Assembly (NCBI RefSeq): GCF_029906345.1
Contig: NZ_JARYGY010000004.1
Location: 248,001 to 312,000 of the forward strand
DNA length: 64,000 bases
Reading direction: 5' to 3'
Origin: Aquimarina mycalae
GTDB lineage: Bacteria > Bacteroidota > Bacteroidia > Flavobacteriales > Flavobacteriaceae
The position numbers and the translations under genes are program-made. The notes beneath the pieces were generated by a model. That model did not search any database and was not told the DNA's origin. It saw only the letters and a list, made by a program, of their open reading frames with translations. Positions 34,501 to 43,100 of this stretch are shown here, in pieces. Within the stretch, counting starts at the first letter, position 1. Every line of letters begins with the position of its first letter.

Positions 34501-35133
34501 TTAGGGATTCATCATTTCTTTACACAAAATCAATTGTTTTAACTCGGTATCAAATTGATGCTTTTTCCAAAGAGGAATATCTTGTTGTATTGCCAAAGGG
34601 TTCTGATTAGACTGAATATAACGTTCTATGGATTTCACGATTGGATCATTAACTCCACTAATTTTTAGTATTGATTTTGCTCCTGCTATACTATAACTCC
34701 CTTCATACTCATGGCAAAATACAATAACTTTATCCCCTTTATTTGCCAAAACATTATCAAAGCAATCAGAGGAAAAGTAAGCTTCTCGATTATAAGTCTT
34801 CTTTTTAAGATTCTTAGCGACAAGTACTTTATCAATACTAATTATTCCTTTCTGGGATTGATATTGTATTTCTTCGGTTTTTTTATAAATCTCATGAATG
34901 GTTCCCAAAAAAACTAAGCTATACTTTTCTCCACAATTCCCTATAAATGGTCCTGATTGGGGCCACCAATATGTATAACCAACATTAAAAGTATCTAACT
35001 GGGTAAATTGATTGTTACGCTGCTCTTGTTCTTTATCGATCTCTAGTGTATTCTTTGTTTCCTGGTGGCTTGTTTCCTTACAACTAACAATTATTAGTAT
35101 AAAACCGAAAATGTATATTTTAATTAAATTCAT
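34501..35133 (-). CDS. Hypothetical lipoprotein
   Basis: The 210 residues start with a signal peptide ending LIIVSC (lipobox, then KETSHQ). The mature part has four or five cysteines (GNCGEK, SSDCFDN, VFCHEY, ILCKEM), unusual for a periplasmic lipoprotein of this phylum. It has a beta-rich centre (EKYSLVFLGTIHEIY...GIISIDKVLVAKNL) that recalls OB-like folds. I do not recognise the family. It is on the same strand as its neighbours but has no copy of the shared operator. Confidence 0.65.
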   Translation of the reverse strand: MNLIKIYIFGFILIIVSCKETSHQETKNTLEIDKEQEQRNNQFTQLDTFNVGYTYWWPQSGPFIGNCGEKYSLVFLGTIHEIYKKTEEIQYQSQKGIISIDKVLVAKNLKKKTYNREAYFSSDCFDNVLANKGDKVIVFCHEYEGSYSIAGAKSILKISGVNDPIVKSIERYIQSNQNPLAIQQDIPLWKKHQFDTELKQLILCKEMMNP

Positions 35134-35194
35134 TATAAAATCATCATTTTATCAATTGAATTGTGGATAGGTAATCTAAACAAAACTTAGTTTC

Positions 35195-35347
35195 TCAGCT
35201 ACCAAATTCTTTAAAATCACATGCATTAATTTGATACAATCGATTTTCAATTTTAAGAACACCGTCTACACGATATTCTTTTCCTCGATTGTTCCTTGGT
35301 TTTTGAGTGAAATTCGCTTTACCATAACGTATTAAAATTAGATCATT
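35195..35347 (-). pseudogene. Possible gene remnant without a start codon
   Basis: A 50-codon open frame ends in TGA at 35195. It encodes protein-like sequence (RYGKANFTQKPRNNRGKEYR, then VDGVLKIENRLYQINACDFK) but has no ATG or GTG, and a stop closes it upstream. It lies between the SIMPL gene and the hypothetical lipoprotein gene. It looks like the 3' end of a decayed gene. Chance openness is possible in AT-rich DNA. Confidence 0.3.
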
Positions 35348-35365
35348 CTATCATATATAATGTTA

Positions 35366-35968
35366 CTATTCCAATAAGAATGTAACTTTTATATAGTATT
35401 TTAAAGATTCTGTTGGTTTACTAGGATAATAGAGGTGTTGCTGATAATTAACATCTTCAATATTTAAAATTTCTCCAATCTTCTTATCAATATTTTTAGC
35501 TATCGCGTTTGCTTTATCTTTGGCATTTTCAATAGCTTTTTTATTTAAAGCGGCTATTTCCATAGTCGTTTTTTCTTTTGACACGATATCCACCCAAGTG
35601 CTCGTAACACCTTTCATTCTTAGGCTTATTATTTTTTGTACTTCTTCAATTGAGTTTGCAGTATAATAGTAATACGTGGTTGTGTTATATTGACCAGAGG
35701 TTACACGATATAACGCATTTTCCTGAAATTGGCTAAAATCAACACCGATTTTACTTAGCATACTTGCATATTCTTTTTTTAGTTCCTCAAGGTTTTGAGG
35801 TTTTATATTTTGGTATGTATCAGCCATAATCTCTCTAAACTCCACATTAACCACATATTTTTCAATAGCAATCGTTTTTGTTGCTTCTCCTGCAACCATT
35901 ATGGTATTTTTCTGTTGTGCGAACATAGCATTGACAGAAAAAATTAAAATAAATATTAAATTTTTCAT
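35366..35968 (-). CDS. SIMPL-domain periplasmic protein
   Basis: The start is placed at ATG 35968 (MKNLIFILIFSVNAMFAQ), giving a signal peptide cleaved after FAQ; the frame opens at 35995, overlapping the kelch stop. The ~180-residue mature protein matches the SIMPL (DUF541) pattern: TIMVAGEATKTIAIEKYVVNVEF at the start, a middle helix pair, and an AALNKKAIENAKDKANAIAK helix before the last strands. The family is periplasmic or outer-membrane and its function is unclear. It is probably cotranscribed with the kelch lipoprotein gene. Confidence 0.78.
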   Translation of the reverse strand: MKNLIFILIFSVNAMFAQQKNTIMVAGEATKTIAIEKYVVNVEFREIMADTYQNIKPQNLEELKKEYASMLSKIGVDFSQFQENALYRVTSGQYNTTTYYYYTANSIEEVQKIISLRMKGVTSTWVDIVSKEKTTMEIAALNKKAIENAKDKANAIAKNIDKKIGEILNIEDVNYQQHLYYPSKPTESLKYYIKVTFLLE

Positions 35969-35982
35969 TGTTTCACATTGTA

Positions 35983-37011
35983 TTAATATGCCCATATATC
36001 ACTATAGTAATCATTAGGCGTGTTTATGTTTTGTTTAAATCCATGTAAGACCCACAGTTTTTTATCATAATAAACTGAAGAGTGATATCCTCTGGAAGGA
36101 AAGTTTTTGTTGGTTTTTACCTTCACCCAATTCACCCCATTATTACTAAACCATATATCATCAAAATACACATGTCCTGCAGCAATCCCTCCTGTGAGCC
36201 ACATTCCTTTTTCGTTGGCTACCACAGCATGATTTCGTCGAATAGAGAAGTCTGCATTCGGTGTAGCAAGATTCCATTGAAATCCATTTTTTGAATACCA
36301 TACGTCATTCAGATAATTATTGTTTTGATCATATCCTCCTATAACCCAAATTTTATGATCATATACAACCGTTGCATGTCCATAACGTCTACCAAATGGA
36401 GCTAGATTAGTTACCTGATTCCATTGTACTCCATCACTACTTACCCAAATATCTCCTTTTATAGCATCTACATCGCCACTGAATCCTCCAATCAGGAACA
36501 TTCTACCGCTAAGGTTGGTTAGTGTATGCCATCTCCTTGAAGAAAACGGAGCGTTTTTTATGGTTTCTATCCATTCTTTACCATTTTTTGAATACCACAC
36601 GTCATTTAAAAAAGTAGCGCCGTTCATTCCTCCTGCAATCCACATACCTGTCTTTGTAGTTGTAGAAGCGTGGCCATATCTTTCTTCGAATCCACCATCC
36701 TTAGTCATTACATCCCAATTCTTTCCGTCTTTGGTACTCCATACATCATTAAAGGTTGTATCATGATTTATACCCGCTATTACCCACATCTTATCATCAA
36801 AAATTACAGAAGTATGACTAGCTCTTCCTCCATAAGGAGTTTCTTTATTTATAAAAGGTGAAGATGTATCTGTATCTATTTTAGTGATTGATTTCTTAGC
36901 AAAAGATTCATTAGACATTTCTAATATGTCTTCATTTTTTTCGCAGGAACAGATGATCGATAATAGTACTATAAGTGAACTCAGGGACTTTAATCTGATT
37001 CTATTTTTCAT
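35983..37011 (-). CDS. Kelch-repeat beta-propeller lipoprotein
   Basis: The start is placed at ATG 37011 (MKNRIRLKSL), as 37020 is a GTG three codons earlier. The lipobox is IICSC, so Cys near residue 23 is lipidated. Residues ~60-342 form six kelch-like blades (R.gH...v..d.kmWviGG......NDVWyS.dG..W), which also resemble Asp-box turns. This predicts a six-bladed propeller displayed on the cell surface, with no catalytic motif. It has operator-promoter B immediately upstream, so it should be co-regulated with the collagen-like and TPR genes. Confidence 0.85.
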   Translation of the reverse strand: MKNRIRLKSLSSLIVLLSIICSCEKNEDILEMSNESFAKKSITKIDTDTSSPFINKETPYGGRASHTSVIFDDKMWVIAGINHDTTFNDVWSTKDGKNWDVMTKDGGFEERYGHASTTTKTGMWIAGGMNGATFLNDVWYSKNGKEWIETIKNAPFSSRRWHTLTNLSGRMFLIGGFSGDVDAIKGDIWVSSDGVQWNQVTNLAPFGRRYGHATVVYDHKIWVIGGYDQNNNYLNDVWYSKNGFQWNLATPNADFSIRRNHAVVANEKGMWLTGGIAAGHVYFDDIWFSNNGVNWVKVKTNKNFPSRGYHSSVYYDKKLWVLHGFKQNINTPNDYYSDIWAY

Positions 37012-37037
37012 TTGTATCACATTTTGATATTATAAAT

Positions 37038-37100
37038 CAAAAATAGCATGGGTCCTCAATGTCTATGTCCGAAAAGTTTGAATTTCAAAGAATCCGGATA
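37038..37100 (-). promoter_or_regulatory. Dyad operator and promoter B
   Basis: The -7 box TATTTTTG (minus strand, 37038-37045) lies 20 bp from a 35-bp dyad (37066-37100). The dyad has outer arms TGTCCG / CGGATA and perfect inner arms TTTGAA / TTCAAA centred on 37083. The geometry is identical to site A. The ATG lies 27 bases past the -7 box. Confidence 0.75.
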
Positions 37101-37156
37101 CTATTTAATGTGATATCTCATTTTAATTAAGATCGAGTTTAAAAAAAAAAGTATTA

Positions 37157-38449
37157 CTATTTTATTCTTCGGGTTTTAAAAGCATACAATAGTAAAATGA
37201 TTACGATAGGAATTACTAAAAAAATGACCTTAGGTATTTTAATTTGTTTTTTTAACGAAGTCAATTCAATTTCTTTGTCAGTATTATTGTTTAAAAAAAT
37301 AGTATCCTTTGAAGTAGATTGGAGATTCGTAGTATCCATATTGGTACTCTTAAACTTTTGATAATCATTTTCGACTTTATCAATTGAAGTATTTGATTTT
37401 TGAATAGTTACACCTAGTAAGGGTTTTTGATAGTATTTTTTTGAAAACTCGAATTCTGGATTTTGATCAAGTCGTATCCATTGTATTTCATCATTACGTA
37501 TACTTTGGTAAAAATCGTTTCCTTCTATTATTTCTTGTTTTAAAAGTTTTTCCAACTCTAAAATGGTAAACCGTTTTCCTTGTTTTTTTGTGTATTGATG
37601 ATATAGCGCAAAGGCAACTTTCTGTTTATAAATTTCTTTTGTTTCTGGTGCTTTGCTATGATAAGACGCTTTAAAATATGCCCTTGCAGCCAATTGTCTT
37701 GCTCCATCTTTCCATGCATTGGCCATCAATAAATCCCCTAAAGCTTCTAATAAAATAGGAGAGTTATAGTTTCCAAACTTCATCATTCCCAGAATACCTT
37801 TTATGGCATTATCCTGTTCTTTTTTAGACAAGGTATTATTCTCTACTGAGTTTTCTGTTTTATTATGAATCTTATGCACCAAAAAATTATAGAAATTATC
37901 CAGTTTATGGCGTGGATAGCGCTCAAAACTAGGGCTTAATTCGGAAGAAAGGGGTAGTGTTATTTTACCATCCTTCATTTTACTCATTACATATTCTACC
38001 AGATGTCTTTGATATATTTCTCTTCCAAAATGTGCGTTTGGATTTATTGCAATCGCTTTATCTATATATTCTAACCCTTTAGAGAATTGTTTATTATGGA
38101 TATAAAAAGTTCCTAAATTGGCATATGTTTTATAATTTTTTGGAGCGATACTGTCTTTTTTCAGAATAATCTGAATAGCCTTTGTGTCATTTCCAATCTT
38201 AGAATATGCGACAGCAAGATCATCATATAACTCAAGACTATCTGGAGATTTTTGAAGCCTTAGGGTTCGATCCTTTATTCTCCATTGATAGAATTCTGGT
38301 GAGTGCCTTAAAAACTTTCCAGATATTAATTCAATTACATCTGGGAACTGTATTCTTTCCATTTCTATGGTATCGTAGTCCCAAAAACACGAGAACCCAA
38401 AAAAACAAGTAGAAAAAGTGCATACAAAAAATAGTGCTAGTCGTTTCAT
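37157..38449 (-). CDS. TPR-repeat membrane-anchored protein
   Basis: The start is placed at ATG 38449 (MKRLALFFVC); the frame's first codon at 38464 is TTG. The ~430 residues begin with a signal peptide with Cys residues (FGFSC may be a lipobox). A TPR region follows (about 60-150, e.g. YANLGTFYIHNKQFSKGLEYIDKAIAINPN), then a long helical part. A C-terminal transmembrane helix (VIFLVIPIVIILLLYAF) ends in the basic tail KTRRIK. It is preceded by an unusual ~200-nt leader with a terminator-like hairpin, and by operator C. The role is unknown. Confidence 0.75.
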   Translation of the reverse strand: MKRLALFFVCTFSTCFFGFSCFWDYDTIEMERIQFPDVIELISGKFLRHSPEFYQWRIKDRTLRLQKSPDSLELYDDLAVAYSKIGNDTKAIQIILKKDSIAPKNYKTYANLGTFYIHNKQFSKGLEYIDKAIAINPNAHFGREIYQRHLVEYVMSKMKDGKITLPLSSELSPSFERYPRHKLDNFYNFLVHKIHNKTENSVENNTLSKKEQDNAIKGILGMMKFGNYNSPILLEALGDLLMANAWKDGARQLAARAYFKASYHSKAPETKEIYKQKVAFALYHQYTKKQGKRFTILELEKLLKQEIIEGNDFYQSIRNDEIQWIRLDQNPEFEFSKKYYQKPLLGVTIQKSNTSIDKVENDYQKFKSTNMDTTNLQSTSKDTIFLNNNTDKEIELTSLKKQIKIPKVIFLVIPIVIILLLYAFKTRRIK

Positions 38450-38467
38450 ATCTAAATTTAACAAAAA

Positions 38468-38544
38468 GGATCCTCATCACTTTGATTAGGTTAGATAATG
38501 AGGACCCGATAGTAATGAAAAGCAATTGGACAAAAACCTAATCA
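38468..38544 (-). promoter_or_regulatory. Terminator hairpin with competing strand in the TPR leader
   Basis: On the minus strand GGGTCCTCAT (38498-38507) pairs with ATGAGGATCC (38468-38477) around a 20-nt loop, followed by TTTTTG, just before the ATG at 38449. The loop contains AACCTAATCA (38483-38492), complementary over 10 bp to TGATTAGGTT (38535-38544) upstream in the same leader. Two mutually exclusive structures are therefore possible, as in an attenuator. Confidence 0.5.
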
Positions 38545-38577
38545 TTACATGTTCTTACCATTATTCTAATTTAATAG

Positions 38578-38631
38578 TCAAAATTTCTTCAGGTTCCTTT
38601 TCGATTCGTAGTAATACCTGTCATCGATCAT
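38578..38631 (-). CDS. Putative leader peptide, 17 codons
   Basis: MIDDRYYYESKRNLKKF followed by TGA. Its ATG lies 27 bases past the -7 box of promoter C, the same distance as the true start codons at promoters A and B (28 and 27). Three consecutive tyrosines, and the attenuator-like hairpins downstream, suggest a translated leader. It could equally be a truncated gene. Confidence 0.3.
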   Translation of the reverse strand: MIDDRYYYESKRNLKKF

Positions 38632-38657
38632 ACAGTTTCCATCAGTTTGATTTTTGG

Positions 38658-38720
38658 AAAATATACCACCTCCAAAAATAATTGATGTCCAGAAAAGTTG
38701 AAATTCAAAGAATTAGGACA
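38658..38720 (-). promoter_or_regulatory. Dyad operator and promoter C
   Basis: The 35-bp dyad (38686-38720) has perfect outer arms TGTCC / GGACA and inner arms TTGAA / TTCAA on the same centre (38703). The expected -7 position, 20 bp away, reads TATATTTT (38658-38665), one mismatch from TAnnTTTG. The dyad begins 2 bp after the stop codon of the GAF-AraC regulator. Confidence 0.7.
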
Positions 38721-38722
38721 CC

Positions 38723-39994
38723 TTATATCTTTTTTCTATAAATACTTGGAGAGATTCCTGCAATTTTTTTAAACGCACTATAAAAAGTAGACTTAGAGTT
38801 AAATCCAGATTCTAAAGCAATACCTACAATTGTATAATTTATAAAATTGACATTCCTTAGTTTTAATTTAGCATCTTCTACTCTAAATGTATTTATATAA
38901 TCCGCAAAGTTTTTGCCCGTTAATTTATTCACCAATTGGGATAAATAATTACTGCTGATTTTTAGTTTTTTCGCAACACTTTCTAATCCTAAGTTAGGGT
39001 TTCTATATATTTTGACCTCCTTCATTAAGAATTCAAGTTCCTTATAGTATGAATTATCATTTGTTATATTACAAGGAGTACTGTTGCTACATATTTGTTT
39101 CAGTTTTTTTTCTGTAAGCTTTGCTATTAAATGAAATAAGAACACGTGATCATTTGTAAAGTAATTCTTTTCTGAATGTTCAGAATCCAGAACACCTATC
39201 ACTGTCCCTTCAATACATATTGGAACGGATAGTTCTGACATTCTAGAGGCATCATCGATAATATATGTTGAGTTTTTACTTACATCATTGACTCGCTGAT
39301 ATCTTCCTGATTCTGCCACATTTCCAACAATACCTTTTCCTTTCTTTATTTTAATTGGACTTATGATTTTTTTTTCTCCATTGTTTTTGTTTCCAAACGC
39401 TGCTTTTTGAATCAAATATTGTTTTTCTTTATCAAGCATGTAGATAACACAATCTTCTAAATGGAGATGGGAAATACAATTTTCTACAATATCCCAAAGT
39501 ACATCATTAACATTATTTTTTTCGAAAAGCGATGTTGCAAAATAACTCAGTATGGAGATTGTTTGGATAGGTGCATTGTGCAAATAATCATCCTCAAACT
39601 CATCAAAGACTTCATCAAGATAAGGAATTGATACTCTTTTATTAGTAGCATTAGATGGCGCATCTTTTTTAGAATATGATTTCTCATATGCTTGTTTATT
39701 ATTTACAGAGGTCTGAAAAGTCTCTCTTGATGTAATATGTTGCTCAAAAGAATTTAGAAAAACAGTATTTAATGATTCTGAATGCTCTACGAATCTCAAA
39801 AAAAGAGGAAGAAATAAGATGCTTAGGACACACCAAAAGTTTACTCCTAGACTAAGATCATTATATAAAAGAGATGTGTCATATTTTAGTGTATATAATG
39901 TAAGTATCGCAATTATAAATAATATATATATTTCTATTGGCTTACATATAACTTGCTTGGCATTTTTATAGCCTGAATTTTTCTGAGTGTCCAT
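38723..39994 (-). CDS. Membrane-anchored GAF-AraC regulator, short form
   Basis: The 423 residues include two N-terminal hydrophobic segments (about 25-42 and 52-68) and a linker. A GAF domain (about 145-290: DVLWDIVENCISHLHLEDC, GKGIVGNVAESG, SELSVPICIEGTVIGVLDSEH) and a C-terminal AraC-type HTH (about 325-423: SSNYLSQLVNKLTGKNF...ESGFNSKSTFYSAFKK) follow. GAF could bind a small ligand; the HTH binds DNA close to the membrane. It is paralogous to the protein encoded at 44238-45929 but lacks most of its membrane helices. It is a candidate to bind the 35-bp dyads next door. Confidence 0.85.
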   Translation of the reverse strand: MDTQKNSGYKNAKQVICKPIEIYILFIIAILTLYTLKYDTSLLYNDLSLGVNFWCVLSILFLPLFLRFVEHSESLNTVFLNSFEQHITSRETFQTSVNNKQAYEKSYSKKDAPSNATNKRVSIPYLDEVFDEFEDDYLHNAPIQTISILSYFATSLFEKNNVNDVLWDIVENCISHLHLEDCVIYMLDKEKQYLIQKAAFGNKNNGEKKIISPIKIKKGKGIVGNVAESGRYQRVNDVSKNSTYIIDDASRMSELSVPICIEGTVIGVLDSEHSEKNYFTNDHVFLFHLIAKLTEKKLKQICSNSTPCNITNDNSYYKELEFLMKEVKIYRNPNLGLESVAKKLKISSNYLSQLVNKLTGKNFADYINTFRVEDAKLKLRNVNFINYTIVGIALESGFNSKSTFYSAFKKIAGISPSIYRKKI

Positions 39995-40120
39995 TTTACT
40001 TTTTTTGTCCTTACAAAAACAACTTGAGTCAAACCCGAAAAAGAGGTTATACTTTCAAATTAAATTTGTTTGCTTTTAAATACGTAAGCAAGGTAAAATA
40101 AGAAGCAGAGGTTAGGTTGT

Positions 40121-40153
40121 ACTATAGTTACCAATACATGGACTATGGTTACA
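40121..40153. promoter_or_regulatory. Direct repeat pair spaced two helical turns
   Basis: ACTATAGTTACC (40121-40132) and ACTATGGTTACA (40142-40153) start exactly 21 bp apart. They lie between the HTCS stop and the GAF-AraC start. Same-face direct repeats are typical AraC-family half-sites. The rest of the 198-bp gap has no clear -7 box. Confidence 0.4.
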
Positions 40154-40192
40154 TTAGTAACAAAATCAAGGTTTTACAAAGGTTTGTGAGGT

Positions 40193-43100
40193 TTATTTTC
40201 TGGATTCTGATGGAGGTTTGCCAAATTCTTCTACATATACTCTAGTAAAATATGCAGGATCCTTGAATCCAGTTTGATATGCAATTTCGGCAATTGAAAA
40301 TTCCTTATTATTTAGTAAATCCCGCGCATGTTGTAGTCTAATTTTACGAATAAATTTAGTAGGAGACATGCCTGTTAAGTTTTTAATTTTTCTGAACAAA
40401 TGAACTCTGCTCATATGTAACCTCTCTGCCAATAAAGGTATACTAAACTCATCATTATCCATATGATCTTTCACGATATCAATAACAGATTGCATAAAGC
40501 TGTCTATAGCTTTATTTTCAGAAATGCTTACTACATCTTCTCGATCATACTTTTCTCTTAATTTTCTTCTAGTTTGTATTAAGTGATTTACTCTAATCAA
40601 CAATTCTTCTCTATCAAAAGGTTTCGCCAAATATGCATCTGCTCCAATTTTCAAACCTTCTATTTGGCTATTCTGATTTGCTTTGGCCGTTAAGAAAATA
40701 AGAGGAATATGATCGGTAGCTATATGATCTTTGATCATTGTTCCTAACTTTATACCATCCCATTTAGGCATCATAATATCGGAAATCACGAGATCAGGAA
40801 GGTGTTCCTGACATAGCTCCCATGCATGCTGTCCATTACTTGCTAATAACACTTTATAACTTGATGCCAAACAAAATTGAATATATTCTTGTACTTCTTT
40901 ATGATCTTCTGCGACTAAAACTATTGGTAAAGACGAATCTTGTGAATCTAACCCTTTATCAGAATCCTGAAAATCAGGTGATATAGTTACTGGTATACGT
41001 ATGCTAAAAGTAGTTCCTATTCCTTTTTCACTTTCTACAGTAATATCTCCCTGCATAAGCTCAACAAGTTCCTTCGTTAGTGTTAAGCCCAATCCCACTC
41101 CTTTTTCCTGTGCGGTTTGGGATCTTGTAAAAGGGTCATATAGGATTTTTAAGAAATCAGAAGAAATACCAATTCCTGAATCCTTTATAATAACATTGAT
41201 AACAGAATTTTCTTTATTTTCTGTGTATTTTATTTGTAAAGACACTGTTCCACCAACTACATTATATTTAATAGCATTCGAAACTAAGTTGGTAGTAATT
41301 TTTCTCCATTTGTCTTCGTCAAAATACATGTTCAATTCTTCAGGAACACTCGAAAATGTAAGTGATATTTCTTTTTCCTCTGCAAGAGAATTAAATGAAT
41401 ATAATAGATACCTCTGAAAAGAAATAAAATCTCCCATCTGTTCATCTACCTCTATCTGATCATCCTGCATCTGTGCAATTTCCAAAATTTGATGTACCTG
41501 ATTAGATAAATGGTTTGCCTGATCTTCAATTTGGTTTAAATGCTTATTCTCTTTTGATTGATTATTATTTACAGATTTAGTTCTTATCTGATCAACTGCA
41601 CCCAAAATTACAGTAAGTGGAGTTCTAAACTCATGTGCGATTTGATTAAACCATCGTGTTTTTACTTGTGCCAGATTAGAAACGTATTCTTTCTCTGTCT
41701 CCGCGACTCTTCTTCTTAACTGAATTTTATAAAAGATGTACATTAACAGAAATAGAAACAGTGAATACATTACATACGCCACATTAGTTTTATACCAAGG
41801 AGGTAATACGATCACCGCTATTGGGTTATGTATAATTTCCCAGGTATCCTCAGAACTGGATGCTTTAACATGTAATGTATAGTTTCCTTTCGGCAAGTAA
41901 GACAAAGTAATTAATCCTTTTTCCTGAATTGGCAACCAGTCCTCATGAAACCCTTGTAACCAAAACTGATATCTAACATTCTCTGGCCTCTCAAAAGTTA
42001 AAGTCTGAAAATGAAGACTAATATTTTGGTCTTCAGGATATACTTTTATTTGATCTTGCTTTATGTCTCTTTTATTAGGAAACTTCTCTACAACTGTTGT
42101 ATCTGCTTTATATTTTGTAAAAGATAACCACGTTAAATTAGGAGCATCATCAATAGTAGAAGTTAATTGATCTGGATGAAAATATTGAACACCTCCTTCA
42201 CTTCCAATCCATATAAATCCTTCTTTATTTTGGTATACAGAACTCAATACCATAGAGTTATCAAATAAGCCATCTTTTACATTGTAAATTGTAAATTTTT
42301 TGGTTTTAGGATGATATGATATGATTCCGTGACTCACAGTACTCAACCAAATCACACCATTTTTATCACTTATAATATTTAAAATTTTATCATTTGGCAT
42401 TTGATCATTTCTGAGAAATCTTTGAAATTTTTCTGTATTGATATCAAGATTATTAAGTCCACCATCTGTTCCAATCCATAACACGCCTTTATGATCTTGA
42501 TGTATGGTTTGAATTAGATTAGAGCTAATACTTTTTGGATCATTAATATCGTGCAAGTATTGTTTATATTCGTAAGTGTTATCTGCTGTAATTGTACTGG
42601 CTTTCGAAAATTTTAGCAACCCTTTTCCGATACTTCCCAGCCACACATTATCTTGATTATCATTATATAACTCTATAATTCCTGTGTTTTCTTTAAAAAC
42701 TGGAATACTAAAATTATCCTGATCCTTCAAACTATAAATAATAATATTATCCCATTGCGCAATCCATAATCTTTGATTTTTATCCTCTATAATTCGCCAA
42801 CTTACTCCTAGAGGAAATTCTAATTCTGGAAAATATATTGGTGTTGTGATATTAGTTTCGGGATTAATTTTTAACAATCCCAATTCATTATTATCATCCT
42901 TTCCCATAGTATATAAAAACGTATCACTAGCACAAATCATGGATGTAACGATACTTTTTCTAACTTTTTTAGGAGGATTATCAGGGTTTTTGTCCCAAGA
43001 ATAAATACCATCAGAAAGTGCATACCAAATTTTATTACCACATTCTACAATTTCTCTCGCTTTACCTATATTTCCTAAAAAAGGATGTCTAAGTGGTTTA

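Noticed and set aside
40012..40042. TGTCC followed by TTGAGTCAA near the short GAF-AraC start, as a fourth dyad operator
   Set aside because: The distance between the outer and inner arm is 6 bp too long, the second outer arm is missing, and no -7 box lies 20 bp away.
41001..41417. 138-codon plus-strand open frame inside the HTCS
   Set aside because: Antisense to the conserved histidine kinase domain, with no promoter and no recognisable domain.
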